64,000 bases of DNA from Lysobacter sp036697405 (GCF_036697405.1 NZ_JBAHWA010000003.1:1-64000); one strand, 5' to 3'; positions 33,711-42,999 are shown, counted from the stretch's first letter. Notes: generated by a model not told the origin, from the sequence alone. A program made the numbers and translations.

Positions 33711-35516
33711 ATGACCTTGCGTCCGCTCGTTCTCGCACTCGCTCTGACGGTCGCCGCCGCGACCGCCGCCCCCGGCTACGCCGCCGAGACGCCCAAGACC
33801 GCCGTCTCCGACCAGGCCAAGGCCGCCAAGCTCACCGCGCTGTACGGCCAGTACTGGGAGGAAGTGCTCAAGCTCAACCCGGTCCAGGCCACCTTCCAGG
33901 GCGACAACCGCTACAACGACCAGCTACCCGACTTCGGCACCGCCGCCTACCGCAAGCAATCGCACGACTTCACCGTGCGCTGGCTCAAGACCGTGCAGGA
34001 CATCGGCCCGGCCGGCCTGCAGGGCCAGGACCTGCTGAGCTACGAGACCTTCGTGCGCGACTCCAAGATGTCGCTGGAGTCCGAGCAGTTCCCCGACTGG
34101 ATGATGCCGATCAATCAGATGGGCAGCATGGCCAGCTTCGCCGTGCAGATGGGCTCGGGCACCGGCCCGCAGCCGTTCAAGACCGTCAAGGACTACGACA
34201 ACTGGCTCGCGCGCGGCAGCAAGCTGCCGGGGCTGTTCGACACCGCGATCGACAACATGCGCCAGGGCATGAAGGCCGGCGTGGTCCAGCCCCGGGCGCT
34301 GATGGTCAAGGTCATCCCGCAGTTGGACGCGCTGATCAAGGACAAGCCGGAAGAGACCTTGTTCTGGGGCCCGATCACCAGCCTGCCCAAGGACTTCTCC
34401 GACGCCGACAAGCAACGCCTGACCGCGGCTTACCGCGAGATGGTCGCCACCCGCCTGATGCCGGCCTACAAGAAGCTGCGCGCCTTCATCAACGACGAAT
34501 ACCTGCCGGCCACGCGCGACAGCGTCGGCCTGGACAAGCTGCCCAACGGCCAGGCCTGGTACGCCTTCAACGCGCGCCAGCGCACAACCACCGACCTGAG
34601 CCCGGCGCAGATCCACCAGATCGGACTGGACGAGGTCGCGCGCATCCACGGCGAAATCCGCAAGGTGATGACTCAGGTCGGCTTCAAGGGCTCGCTGCAG
34701 GACTTCTTCAAGTTCATGCAGACCGATCCGCGCTTCGGCTTCAGGAGCGAGGACGCGCTGCTGGCGCATTACCGCGCGCTGGAAGCCAAGATCAACCAGA
34801 AGATCCCGCAGCAGTTCTCGCTGGTGCCCAAGGCGCCGTTCGAGATCCGCGCGGTCGAACCCTTCCGCGCCCAGTCCGCGGCCGGCGGCGAATACCGCAG
34901 CCCCAGCGAAGACGGCAGCCGTCCGGGCGTGTTCTACGTCAACACCTACGACCTGCCCACGCGCAAGACCTGGGACGCCGAGGACCTGTACCTGCACGAG
35001 GCGATTCCGGGCCACCACTTCCAGCTCGCGCTGCAGCAGGAACTGACCGGCATCCCCGCGTTCCGCCGCTTCGGCGGCGAAACCGCCTTCATCGAGGGCT
35101 GGGGCCTGTACGCCGAATCGCTGGGCAAGGACCTGGGCGTCTATACCGATCCCTACGATTACTTCGGTTATCTGCAGAACGAGCTGTGGCGCGCGATCCG
35201 CCTGGTCACCGACACCGGCCTGCACAGCAAGGGTTGGACGCGCGAGCAGGTGATCAAGTACATGCTCGACAACTCGGCCGAGAGCGAGACCCAGTCCACC
35301 GCCGAGGCCGAGCGCTACATCGCCTGGCCGGGCCAGGCGCTGGCGTACAAGATCGGCGAGCTGAAGATCCAGGAACTGCGCCGCAAGGCCGAGAAGGAAC
35401 TGGGCCCGAAGTTCGACGTGCGCGAGTTCCACGCCGAAGTGCTGAAGGACGGTTCGGTGGCGCTGGACGTGCTGCAGCAGAAGATCGACCGCTGGATCGC
35501 CAGCAAGAAGGGCTGA
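33711..35516 (+). CDS. DUF885 family exported metallopeptidase-like protein
   Basis: This 601-residue protein has a signal peptide (cleavage near GYAAET) and a long helical DUF885 body. The likely zinc site is HEAIPGHH at residues 429-436, followed by the glutamate-bearing FIEGWGLYAESLG, an arrangement like other gluzincin peptidases. Relatives are annotated as periplasmic peptidases of the M32-like fold. Metal ligands are visible; proteolysis is inferred. A good terminator follows. Confidence 0.9.
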   Translation: MTLRPLVLALALTVAAATAAPGYAAETPKTAVSDQAKAAKLTALYGQYWEEVLKLNPVQATFQGDNRYNDQLPDFGTAAYRKQSHDFTVRWLKTVQDIGPAGLQGQDLLSYETFVRDSKMSLESEQFPDWMMPINQMGSMASFAVQMGSGTGPQPFKTVKDYDNWLARGSKLPGLFDTAIDNMRQGMKAGVVQPRALMVKVIPQLDALIKDKPEETLFWGPITSLPKDFSDADKQRLTAAYREMVATRLMPAYKKLRAFINDEYLPATRDSVGLDKLPNGQAWYAFNARQRTTTDLSPAQIHQIGLDEVARIHGEIRKVMTQVGFKGSLQDFFKFMQTDPRFGFRSEDALLAHYRALEAKINQKIPQQFSLVPKAPFEIRAVEPFRAQSAAGGEYRSPSEDGSRPGVFYVNTYDLPTRKTWDAEDLYLHEAIPGHHFQLALQQELTGIPAFRRFGGETAFIEGWGLYAESLGKDLGVYTDPYDYFGYLQNELWRAIRLVTDTGLHSKGWTREQVIKYMLDNSAESETQSTAEAERYIAWPGQALAYKIGELKIQELRRKAEKELGPKFDVREFHAEVLKDGSVALDVLQQKIDRWIASKKG

Positions 35517-35539
35517 TCGCAGCATCGCGGCAACGGAAG

Positions 35540-35567
35540 AAGCCGGGCTTGCCCGGCTTTTTCTTTG
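35540..35567 (+). terminator. Terminator after the DUF885 gene
   Basis: A 9-base stem AAGCCGGGC/GCCCGGCTT with a TT loop is followed by TTTCTTT, 23 bases after the stop. Confidence 0.85.
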
Positions 35568-35652
35568 TCCGGCGCCGGGCGCCAGGCGCCGGCGCCGGGG
35601 CGCTTGGTCCCTGCCCGCGCCATCACCTGCCCGGGGCTAAGCTCGTCCCGCC

Positions 35653-35913
35653 ATGTCGCCGGTCGTTTTCTTCCTCTGCATAGCCCTGGGTGCGCTGCTG
35701 CTGGCGGCCCTGTTCGGCCTGGCCTGGCGCCGGCGCGCCCGCCCGGTGCTGCTGGTCGCGGCCGTGGCCTGGCTGGCCTACGCCCTGTATGAAGCCGCCG
35801 TTCAGCTCTACAGCCCTGGCGCCGCGCTGCGCGCCGACCTGCTGCTGATCTGGCCGCTGCTGGTCCTGATCGCTGTGTACGCGCTCTGGCGCGCGCGCCG
35901 CGCACGCCCCTGA
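35653..35913 (+). CDS. Small membrane protein, 86 aa
   Basis: This 86-residue protein has three hydrophobic segments (VVFFLCIALGALLLAALFGLA, VLLVAAVAWLAYALYEAA, LLLIWPLLVLIAVYALW) and short arginine-rich loops, ending in RARRARP. I recognise no family. It stands alone between the terminator of the DUF885 gene and the FecR gene. Hydrophobic pattern and codon usage support it, but no strong ribosome-binding site is visible. Confidence 0.65.
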   Translation: MSPVVFFLCIALGALLLAALFGLAWRRRARPVLLVAAVAWLAYALYEAAVQLYSPGAALRADLLLIWPLLVLIAVYALWRARRARP

Positions 35914-35985
35914 GGGTCGGCGGCGAGCTACCGGGCCGGCCGCGGCCGGGCGGCGAAAAAAACGCCACAAGGCACGCGCAAGCGC

Positions 35986-35991
35986 CATAAT
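35986..35991 (+). promoter_or_regulatory. -10 candidate for the FecR-diguanylate cyclase pair
   Basis: CATAAT (5 of 6 to consensus) stands in a short AT-rich patch 64 bases before the FecR-domain gene. A -35 is not evident. Confidence 0.35.
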
Positions 35992-36054
35992 ACTGCGCGG
36001 CCCGTCACGTTTTGGGCTCGAATCCCAGCCCCTGTCGCCAGCCACGGAAGACGG

Positions 36055-37728
36055 ATGTTCGCCATAGCAGTGCCGCCCCACCACGCCAGGCGATGGCGTC
36101 CGCTGGGCCGATGTCTGGTCGCCCTCCTGATCACGCTCGCATTGTCCGCCACGGCCTCGGCCCAGGAGTGGACCTACCGCGTGCGGCCGGGCGACAACCT
36201 GTGGGATCTGAGCGCGCGCCACCTGCGCACGGACGTCGATTGGCGGCGGCTGCAACAGCTCAATCGCGTCGCCGACCCTTACCGTCTGCCGCCCGGCACC
36301 CTGCTGCGTTTCCCGGTGTCCTGGCTGCGGATCGAGCCGGCCAAGGCGCGCCTGGTCGCGCTGCGCGGCGCGGTGCGCGCGCAGGTGTCCGCGCGCGCGG
36401 GCGTGACCTCGGCCAGCCAAGGCCTGCGCCTGAGCATCGGCGGCTGGCTGGAAACCGGGCCCGGCGCCAGCGCCACCCTGGAATTCGCCGACGGCTCGCG
36501 CCTGATGCTGACCGACAACAGCCGCATCGTGTTCGACCGCCTCAGCGCCTACGGCCAGACCGGCATGGTCGACACCCGCATGCGTCTGCAGCGCGGCCGC
36601 TCCTCCAACCGGGTGATTCCCGCGCGCGGCCCGGCCTCGCGTTACATCATCGAAACCCCGTCGGCGACCTCGAGCGTGCGCGGCACCCGTTTCCGCGTCA
36701 GCGCGGGCGACGGCGACCGGCCCGGCAGCACCGAAGTGCTGGAAGGCAAGGTCCAGGTCGGCGGCGCCCAGGGCCCCGAGGTGCTGGTGCGCCCGGGCTA
36801 CGGCAGCGTCGCCGCCGGCGGCGCGGCGGCCTCGGCACCGACCCGTTTGCTGCCCGCGCCCAGGCTGGAGGAAGCCGGCACCCAGTTGGCCTCGCTGCCC
36901 ATGGCCCTGAGCTGGAGCGCGCTGCCCGGCGCGGTCGCGTATCGGGTCGAAGTGGTGCGCGACGACGCGCCCGACGAACTGCTGTTCGAGGCGTCCACCG
37001 CCGCCACCCGCCTGCGCATCGCCGACCTGCCGCCCGGACGCCATCGCGTGCTGCTGCGCGCGGTCGCGGCCAACGGCCTGGGTGGCGAGGACACCGAGCG
37101 CAGTTTCGAGGTCAGCGCGCATCCGCTGCCGCCGCTGACCCTGCGTCCGCTCGACGGCGAGACCGTGCACGCGCCGCGCCCGCGCTTCGAATGGGCGCGC
37201 ATCGAGGACGCCGCCGGCACCACCCTGGAGCTCGCCGACGATCCCGCGTTCGAGCGCCTGCGTTTGCAGACCCGGGTCGAAGGCCAGCAATATCGCCCCT
37301 CCGAACCGCTGCCGCCGGGCCGCTACTACTGGCGCCTGGCTTCGCGCGACGGCAACGGCCGCAGCGGCCCCTACGGCGACGCGCTGCCGTTCGAGGTCAG
37401 CGACGCTCCAGCGGATCCCGGCCTGCAGGCGCCCGAAGCCGCGCAAGGGAAACTGACCTTGCGCTGGAAGGACGCGGCGCCGGGCCAGCGCTTCCGCGTC
37501 CAGATCTCGCGCAAGGCCGACTTCGCCAAGCCCTTGCTGGACAGCGAAGTCGAGCAGCCGCAGATCAGTCTGGATCGCCCCGGCGGCGGCCGCTGGTACG
37601 TGCGCGTGCAGACCGTCGACGACGACGGCTACGCCGCGCCGTTCGCGCCGGCGCAGGAGATCCGTCTGCCGTGTCGCCTCTGTTATGCCGGCGCCGGCGC
37701 CGCAGTGCTGTTGCTGCTGGCCTTGTGA
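36055..37728 (+). CDS. LysM-FecR domain envelope protein
   Basis: This 557-residue protein has a signal peptide (cleavage near SATASAQ), a LysM domain (about 40-87: YRVRPGDNLWDLSARHL ... YRLPPGTLLRF) and a FecR-type domain (about 115-230: SIGGWLETGPGASATLEFADGS, TPSATSSVRGTRFRVS). Two or three fibronectin-III-like beta modules follow (YRVEVVRDD, PPGRYYWRLASRDGNG, GRWYVRVQTVDDDGY). The C-terminus CRLCYAGAGAAVLLLLAL is a short hydrophobic anchor-like tail. It probably binds peptidoglycan in the periplasm. Its stop overlaps the start of the CHASE2 diguanylate cyclase, suggesting a shared signalling role. Confidence 0.9.
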   Translation: MFAIAVPPHHARRWRPLGRCLVALLITLALSATASAQEWTYRVRPGDNLWDLSARHLRTDVDWRRLQQLNRVADPYRLPPGTLLRFPVSWLRIEPAKARLVALRGAVRAQVSARAGVTSASQGLRLSIGGWLETGPGASATLEFADGSRLMLTDNSRIVFDRLSAYGQTGMVDTRMRLQRGRSSNRVIPARGPASRYIIETPSATSSVRGTRFRVSAGDGDRPGSTEVLEGKVQVGGAQGPEVLVRPGYGSVAAGGAAASAPTRLLPAPRLEEAGTQLASLPMALSWSALPGAVAYRVEVVRDDAPDELLFEASTAATRLRIADLPPGRHRVLLRAVAANGLGGEDTERSFEVSAHPLPPLTLRPLDGETVHAPRPRFEWARIEDAAGTTLELADDPAFERLRLQTRVEGQQYRPSEPLPPGRYYWRLASRDGNGRSGPYGDALPFEVSDAPADPGLQAPEAAQGKLTLRWKDAAPGQRFRVQISRKADFAKPLLDSEVEQPQISLDRPGGGRWYVRVQTVDDDGYAAPFAPAQEIRLPCRLCYAGAGAAVLLLLAL

Positions 37729-39386
37729 ACGTGCGCGCGCCGTCCTGGGCCCTGCGCGTCGCCGCCGCCCTCGCCGTAGCGGGGCTGGCCGCGCTGATCA
37801 GCGTCGCCGGTACGCTCTGGTGGCTGGACGACGCCTTCTACGACCAGCACCTGGCGGCCTGGACCTATCCGCCCGACGACGACGTCATCGTGGTCGCGGT
37901 CGACGACCAGAGCCTGGGCGAACTCGGCCAATGGCCCTGGCCGCGCGACCTGCATGCGCAGTTGCTGGATCGTCTGGCCCACGCCGGCGTGCGCGGCGTC
38001 GCCCTGGACCTGGTGTTCGCCGAACCCGACCGCAGCGGCCGGGCGCACGACGACGCGCTGGCCGAGGCGATACGGCGCAACGGCCGCGTCGCGCTGCCGG
38101 TGATCGCCGCCGCGCCCAGCCAGAACGGCCCGCCGGTGGAAGTGCTGCCCACGCCGGTGCTGGCCGCGGCCGCGACCACGCTGGGCCACACCGACATCGA
38201 ACTCGACGCCGAAGGCACCGCGCGCGGCATGTACCTGCGCGCGGGCCTGGGCGAAGCGCGCTGGCCGGCCCTGTCGCTGGCCACCATCGGCCTGGATCCG
38301 GCCTACGCGCAACGTCCGCTGCCCGGTCTGCGCCGGCCCGCGGCCGTGGGCGGATCGCCCTACCAATGGACGCGCGACCATTACGTACGCATCCGTTATG
38401 CCGGCCCGCCCGGCAGCTTCGCCCAGGTCTCCTACGCCGACGTGATCTCCGGGCGGGTGCCGGTCGAATTGCTGCGCGGGCGCTGGGTCGTGGTCGGCGT
38501 GACCGCGGCCGGCCTGGCGCCGCCGTTCCTGACCCCGATGTCCGACGAACTGCGCATGCCCGGCGCCGAGTACCAGGCCAACGTGCTCGAGATGCTGCTG
38601 CACGATCGCGCGATCGTGCCCTTGGCCCCGCAGTGGGCCGCCGCGCTCACCGCCGCGGTGGTGCTGGCGGTGGTGCTGTGCATCCTCGTCCCCGGCTTCC
38701 CGCGCCCGCTGCTGCTGGCCCTGGCCGCCGCCGTCGCCACCCTCGCCGCGAGCATCGCGCTGTTGCGCATGGGCAACCTGTGGTTCCCGCCTGCGACCGC
38801 GATCGTCGCCATCGCCCTGGCCTACCTGGCCTGGATGATCGGCCACCTGCGCCACTGGCGTCGTCAGGCCCACCTCGACACCCTCACCCGCCTGGCCAAC
38901 CGACGCCGCTTCGATCACGTGCTCGAGCGCGAACTGGCGAGCGCGCGCCGCACCCGCGCGCCGCTGACCCTGGCCCTGATCGACGTCGACCACTTCAAGG
39001 CCTACAACGACGCCGAAGGCCACCGCGCCGGCGACAAGGTGCTGCGCCAGGTCGCCCACATCATCGCCGCGCACGCGCGCCGGCCGCGCGACCTGGCCGC
39101 GCGCTTCGGCGGCGACGAATTCGCCATCGTCCTGCCCGACACCGCCGGGCACGGCGCCGCGCTGGTCGCCGAGGCCCTGCTCGCCGACATGCGCGCGCTC
39201 AACCTGCGCCACGGCGACGTCCTGGGCGGCGCCAAGGTCAGCATCAGCATCGGCCTGCACACCTGCGTCCCCGGCCCCCGCACCCGCGAGCGCACCCTGT
39301 TCGACGCCGCCGACGCGGCGCTGTATCGGGCCAAGGAGAACGGGCGCGACGGCTATATGGCGACGCGGGCGGTGGAGGCGGAGTGA
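37725..39386 (+). CDS. CHASE2 domain diguanylate cyclase
   Basis: This 553-residue membrane protein has an N-terminal helix, a periplasmic CHASE2 sensor (about 28-300; DDDVIVVAVDDQSLGELGQWPWPRD, GVALDLVFAEPDR), three membrane helices (about 300-385) and a cytoplasmic GGDEF domain. The active site GGDEF is intact at 462-466. The product-inhibition site R-P-R-D is at 453-456, exactly five residues upstream, so a feedback-regulated c-di-GMP synthase is expected. The GTG start overlaps the FecR gene stop (GTGA); a second GTG lies two codons later. A single long frame extends upstream to 36012, but that part is shadow. Confidence 0.93.
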   Translation: MNVRAPSWALRVAAALAVAGLAALISVAGTLWWLDDAFYDQHLAAWTYPPDDDVIVVAVDDQSLGELGQWPWPRDLHAQLLDRLAHAGVRGVALDLVFAEPDRSGRAHDDALAEAIRRNGRVALPVIAAAPSQNGPPVEVLPTPVLAAAATTLGHTDIELDAEGTARGMYLRAGLGEARWPALSLATIGLDPAYAQRPLPGLRRPAAVGGSPYQWTRDHYVRIRYAGPPGSFAQVSYADVISGRVPVELLRGRWVVVGVTAAGLAPPFLTPMSDELRMPGAEYQANVLEMLLHDRAIVPLAPQWAAALTAAVVLAVVLCILVPGFPRPLLLALAAAVATLAASIALLRMGNLWFPPATAIVAIALAYLAWMIGHLRHWRRQAHLDTLTRLANRRRFDHVLERELASARRTRAPLTLALIDVDHFKAYNDAEGHRAGDKVLRQVAHIIAAHARRPRDLAARFGGDEFAIVLPDTAGHGAALVAEALLADMRALNLRHGDVLGGAKVSISIGLHTCVPGPRTRERTLFDAADAALYRAKENGRDGYMATRAVEAE

Positions 39387-39401
39387 GGCGACGCGATAGC
39401 G

Positions 39402-39575
39402 CTAGGCGTCGGTGAGTTCCCGCGCAGCGTCCTCGTCGCCCATCGCCACCGCCTTCGCCAGCCAGTGTCGGTACCTGCGGCGCCGACCTTCGTCCCTATC
39501 GACGCCGCTGTCGTCCACGTAGAAATTGGCGACGCATAACTGAGCCTCGGGAACATTCGATCCTTCAACCGCCAT
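39402..39575 (-). pseudogene. Sel1-like tail, frameshifted from the WG-repeat gene
   Basis: An open stretch of 57 codons (from the ATG at 39575) overlaps the end of the WG-repeat gene by 11 bases in another frame. It reads NVPEAQLCVANFYVDDSGV ... RYRHWLAKAVAMGDEDAAREL, a Sel1/TPR-like repeat. Removing one G near 39567-39570 would join it to the upstream gene as ...YPRYGVEGSNVPEAQ. No ribosome-binding site precedes the ATG. It is either the displaced C-terminus of the WG protein (mutation, programmed frameshift or sequencing error) or a small overlapping gene; I favour the first. Confidence 0.55.
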
Positions 39576-40800
39576 ACCGGGGATAGCTCGCGGGGACGGC
39601 GATCGGTCCTCGTCGCCCGCGCTCGCGCTTGCTGGCGTCCCGCCTGGTGGTGGCCTTCGTGCAATCGCGCGCGGCACGCTCCGTGCCCGGCGGGTCGGCG
39701 GCATCGACGCACACGCTGCGGCCGGCCGCGATCATCAGGGCCTGCCCGCCGCCGTAGTCCTGGATTTGGTCGTACTTGAACTCCGTCAGCGGCCGGCCGT
39801 CGGCGTCCAGCAGGGCGATGCGTTTCGCGCGCCATACCGCGATAAGTCCGCTCAGGTCCCAGGTGTCGCCGATATCGCTCTGGTCGTAGACCCGCTTGCC
39901 GTGCATATCGAACAGCTCCAGCCGATAGCGCTCGGCGTGCGCCTTGCGCCATTGCATGCGTTCGTACTGGTTGAGCGCTTCGGGCTCGGGATTGAGCAGG
40001 GTGCCGTAGCCCACCGTCCGGCCGTAGTAGCTGCCGCCCGGCCTTTGCATGCGTAGGCCGGTGATGAAGTTCACGGTGAAACTCTGGTATTCCTGCTCGG
40101 ACACGCGGGCCCAGCCGTTGTCCAGGCCGTCGACCGCGTAGCCCGGCGAAACTTCGTAGTACTCGATCGGCAGGATCACCCGGCCCTGGGCGTCGAGCAG
40201 GCCGCGACGGACTTTGCTCGGCTCGCCGGGCCGGGCGATATCGCGCTGCACCTGGTACCAGCTGACGTCCGGCCGCAACTTGGTGCTGACCGCGACGATG
40301 TTGCGGTACTCGAACGCAATGACGGTCTTCCCGTCCTGGTCGATGACGCCGTAGCGATCGTCCATGAAATCCGCGCCCGGCGGCCTGACGATCGCGACGG
40401 CCTGGCCGTTGACGAAATGCAACTCTCTGTCGAACAGGGTCGCCGATACTTCATTTCCCTGGCGATCGAAGTCGCGCACGCTCTGCAGGCCGATGGCGCG
40501 CAGGCTGCCGTCGCCCAGATCGACGATGCGTTGGTAACCGATCGGGATCACCACGAGGTCGCGCTGATCCACCACGCCGAAGGCCGGCTGGCCTTTTCGA
40601 TCGATCCGCGCCAGATGCAGGCCGCCGCCGAGCGATGCGATCTTGCGATGCGATGGCGCGGGCTTGCCGCGCTCGGCGATCGGAAGCGGTTTGGGCTGCG
40701 CCGCTTCCTTTCCGGTCATCGCCTGATAGAAGCGAACCGGCGCACAAGCGGCCAACAGGCAAAGCAGAGCGATGGGGACGATCCGGGCCATTTTTCTCAT
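39565..40800 (-). CDS. WG-repeat lipoprotein
   Basis: This 411-residue protein has a lipoprotein signal (MRKMARIVPIALL, lipobox LAAC, cysteine 19). WG-type repeats follow: RKGQPAFGVVDQRDLVVIPIGYQRI, DRYGVIDQDGKTVIAFEYRNI, RRGLLDAQGRVILPIEYYEV and RIALLDADGRPLTEFKYDQI. The C-terminus (SVCVDAADPPGTERAARDC) leads to a stop at 39565, directly where another frame continues with a Sel1-like repeat. The ATG at 40791 is an alternative start. Such surface or periplasmic proteins have no defined biochemical role. Confidence 0.8.
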   Translation of the reverse strand: MRKMARIVPIALLCLLAACAPVRFYQAMTGKEAAQPKPLPIAERGKPAPSHRKIASLGGGLHLARIDRKGQPAFGVVDQRDLVVIPIGYQRIVDLGDGSLRAIGLQSVRDFDRQGNEVSATLFDRELHFVNGQAVAIVRPPGADFMDDRYGVIDQDGKTVIAFEYRNIVAVSTKLRPDVSWYQVQRDIARPGEPSKVRRGLLDAQGRVILPIEYYEVSPGYAVDGLDNGWARVSEQEYQSFTVNFITGLRMQRPGGSYYGRTVGYGTLLNPEPEALNQYERMQWRKAHAERYRLELFDMHGKRVYDQSDIGDTWDLSGLIAVWRAKRIALLDADGRPLTEFKYDQIQDYGGGQALMIAAGRSVCVDAADPPGTERAARDCTKATTRRDASKRERGRRGPIAVPASYPRYGG

Positions 40801-40892
40801 ACGTCCGATGTTTGCATGCACGGCCGCTCGCGCGCTCAGGCAGGGGCTACGGCTCGTGGCGGACCGCGCGCTCTGTAGTGTTTGGAAACGAC

Positions 40893-41603
40893 TCAGAACT
40901 TCTCGCCCACCGGCAGATAGCGCCATTCCCCAACCGGCATCTTGCTCAGCGAAATGCGGCCGATGCGCAGGCGCCTGCTGGAGATCACCTCCAAGCCGAC
41001 CTGGGCGCACATATGCCGCAGCTGCCCGCCCATCACGTTCTTGATCGCGAAGCGCAAACGGGTTTCGTTGGCCCAGCTGACCTTGCACGGCGCCAGCGCC
41101 CGCCCGCGGTACTCCAGGCCGTGCGCCAGTCGCTTCAGACCGTAGGGGCCCAGTTCGCCGCTGACCTCGACCACGAACTCCTGCTCGATCTGGGCGTAGT
41201 CCTCGGTCAGGCGGCGCCAGGCGCGGCCGTCCTGGCTCAGCACCACCAGGCCGGAAGCCTCGGCGTCGATCGGCATCAGCGGGGTCAGGCTGTGGAAATG
41301 ACGCTTGAGCAGGCGCACGCCGGACAGGTCGCCCTCGGCGTGCGCCGCCGGCAGGGCCAGGCCGGGCGTGTCCTTGAAGTCCAGGCCGGCCGGTTTGTGC
41401 AGCAGCAGGGTCGCCGGCTCGGCCGGCTCCAGCCGCGCCTCCGGGTCCAGCACCACGGCCTGGGTCGTGACCGGCGCCTGCGGCTCCTCCACCACCTCGC
41501 CGTCCACCCGGACCCAGCCGCCCTCGATGTATTGCTGGGCTTGCGCGCGCGAACAGCCCGCCAGTTCTGCGACGCGTTTATCAAGACGGACAGCTTCGGA
41601 CAT
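40893..41603 (-). CDS. RluB/E/F-type pseudouridine synthase
   Basis: This 236-residue protein has an N-terminal S4 RNA-binding domain (about 5-60: RLDKRVAELAGCSRAQAQQYIEGGWVRVDG) and a RsuA/RluF catalytic domain. The aspartate is in PIDAEASGLVVLSQDG, followed by EQEFVVEVSGEL and GGQLRHMCAQVGLEVISSRRLRIG, close to RluF. It isomerises a uridine in rRNA (or tRNA for RluF-like enzymes); which position is not readable. Divergent RIO kinase gene follows at 41697. Confidence 0.9.
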   Translation of the reverse strand: MSEAVRLDKRVAELAGCSRAQAQQYIEGGWVRVDGEVVEEPQAPVTTQAVVLDPEARLEPAEPATLLLHKPAGLDFKDTPGLALPAAHAEGDLSGVRLLKRHFHSLTPLMPIDAEASGLVVLSQDGRAWRRLTEDYAQIEQEFVVEVSGELGPYGLKRLAHGLEYRGRALAPCKVSWANETRLRFAIKNVMGGQLRHMCAQVGLEVISSRRLRIGRISLSKMPVGEWRYLPVGEKF

Positions 41604-41696
41604 GGACAAAGTCGGCGGTAGAGGCGCTAAGTGTAAAGATACGCCCATATCCGGCGCCCGCCCCCCCTCCACCGGATCGTTCGTACACAGGACTAG

Positions 41697-42554
41697 ATGA
41701 AGACTCCCCCCGGTTTGCAGGCGCTGATCGACGACGGCGTGATCGATGAAGTGATGCGTCCGCTCAAGAGCGGCAAGGAAGCGGCGGTGTATGTGGTGCG
41801 CTCCGGCAACGAGGTGCGCTGCGCCAAGGTCTACAAGGACATGGCCCAGCGCAGCTTCCAGCAGCGCGTGCAGTACCAGGAAGGCCGCAAGGTGCGCGGC
41901 AGCCGCGAGGCGCGCGCGATCGGCAAGGCCAGCAAGTACGGGCGCAAGCAGCAGGAAACCGCTTGGAAGAACACCGAGGTCGACGCGCTGTACCAACTGC
42001 GCGACGCTGGCGTGCGCGTGCCCGAGCCCTACGGCTATTTCCACGGCGTGCTGGTGATGGAACTGGTGACCGACGCCGACGGCCATTCCGCACCGCGCCT
42101 GGGCGAGGTCGAACTGGCGCCGGACCAGGCGCGCGGCTTCCACCGCTTCCTGGTCCGCCAGGTGGTGAAGATGCTGTGCGTGGGCCTGATCCACGGCGAT
42201 CTGTCCGAGTACAACGTGCTGGTCGCACCGGACGGCCCGGTCATCATCGACTTCCCGCAGGTCGTCAGCGCCGCCGGCAACAATGCCGCGCGCGCGATGC
42301 TGCTGCGCGACGTCAACAACCTCACCGCCAGCCTCGGCGCCTGGGCGCCGGAACTGCTGGACACCTGGTACGCCGAGGAGATGTGGGCGCTGTTCGAGGC
42401 CGGCGAGCTGCACCCCGACAGCGAACTCAGCGGAACGTTCGTGCACGACGAATCGACGGTGGACCTGGGCAGCGTGCGCGACGCGATCAACGACGCGCGC
42501 GAAGAGGCGCTGATCCGCCAGCAAGGACGGGAAGCGGCGGCGGCGGAAGACTGA
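41697..42554 (+). CDS. RIO1-type serine protein kinase
   Basis: This 285-residue atypical kinase of the RIO family has a nucleotide-binding segment KSGKEAAVYVVRSGNEVRCAKVYKD, the catalytic loop IHGDLSEYNVLV and the metal-binding aspartate in VIIDFPQVV. RIO kinases act in ribosome maturation in archaea and eukaryotes; the bacterial role is not settled. All catalytic residues are visible, and the acidic tail (EAAAAED) is unremarkable. Confidence 0.9.
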   Translation: MKTPPGLQALIDDGVIDEVMRPLKSGKEAAVYVVRSGNEVRCAKVYKDMAQRSFQQRVQYQEGRKVRGSREARAIGKASKYGRKQQETAWKNTEVDALYQLRDAGVRVPEPYGYFHGVLVMELVTDADGHSAPRLGEVELAPDQARGFHRFLVRQVVKMLCVGLIHGDLSEYNVLVAPDGPVIIDFPQVVSAAGNNAARAMLLRDVNNLTASLGAWAPELLDTWYAEEMWALFEAGELHPDSELSGTFVHDESTVDLGSVRDAINDAREEALIRQQGREAAAAED

Positions 42555-42999
42555 GCCCGAGGCGGCCAGCGCCGCCTGCGTCCCTCAAGCGGCCTGCGCC
42601 TTCGCTTGCGCTGCTTTGCCAACGCCGAAGACCGGTCGCCGCGTGCCAAAACCCGGCCTGCCGCCCCGCGGGGAAGGCGGCCGGGCGCGGTCGGCGCGGT
42701 CGCGATGGCTACCCCGCCGCGGCCGCCGCATTCGGAGCCAAGTTCCGACCGCACATGGGAATTTTCGTTCATGTTTGCGGCCATCGCCGCCGCGGTCGCA
42801 CCGGAAAAGTGCCCAGACCACCCGAATTCACGACCCCGTCGCACTTTCGCATCGCCGGAGGTGGGGTGGATTCAATCCACTCTCGTTCCACTCTTTGCGG
42901 CTGGCCTAAGCGCTGCGCATGCCAGCGCAGGACCCACGCCTGCCCTAGACCCGCCGCAAGCTGTTCGCATCCTCTCTCTTATCTAAGGAGTTTCTGGAT
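42555..42999. other. Leader region of the alpha-lytic-type protease
   Basis: These 445 bases lack a supported gene. The right part becomes less GC-rich toward the protease start, and holds a palindrome (42866-42880) and TAAGGAG just before the ATG. I see no consensus -35/-10 pair. Small open frames here lack ribosome-binding sites. Confidence 0.5.
42866..42880. promoter_or_regulatory. 15-bp palindrome upstream of the protease
   Basis: GTGGATT and AATCCAC, 7-base perfect arms around a single C, lie 119 bases before the protease start codon. It is an operator candidate for control of this secreted protease. Confidence 0.4.

Noticed and set aside
36012..37724. Upstream part of the diguanylate cyclase frame
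   Set aside because: It overlaps the FecR gene entirely and is arginine-rich shadow; the GTG at 37725 gives a normal CHASE2 start.
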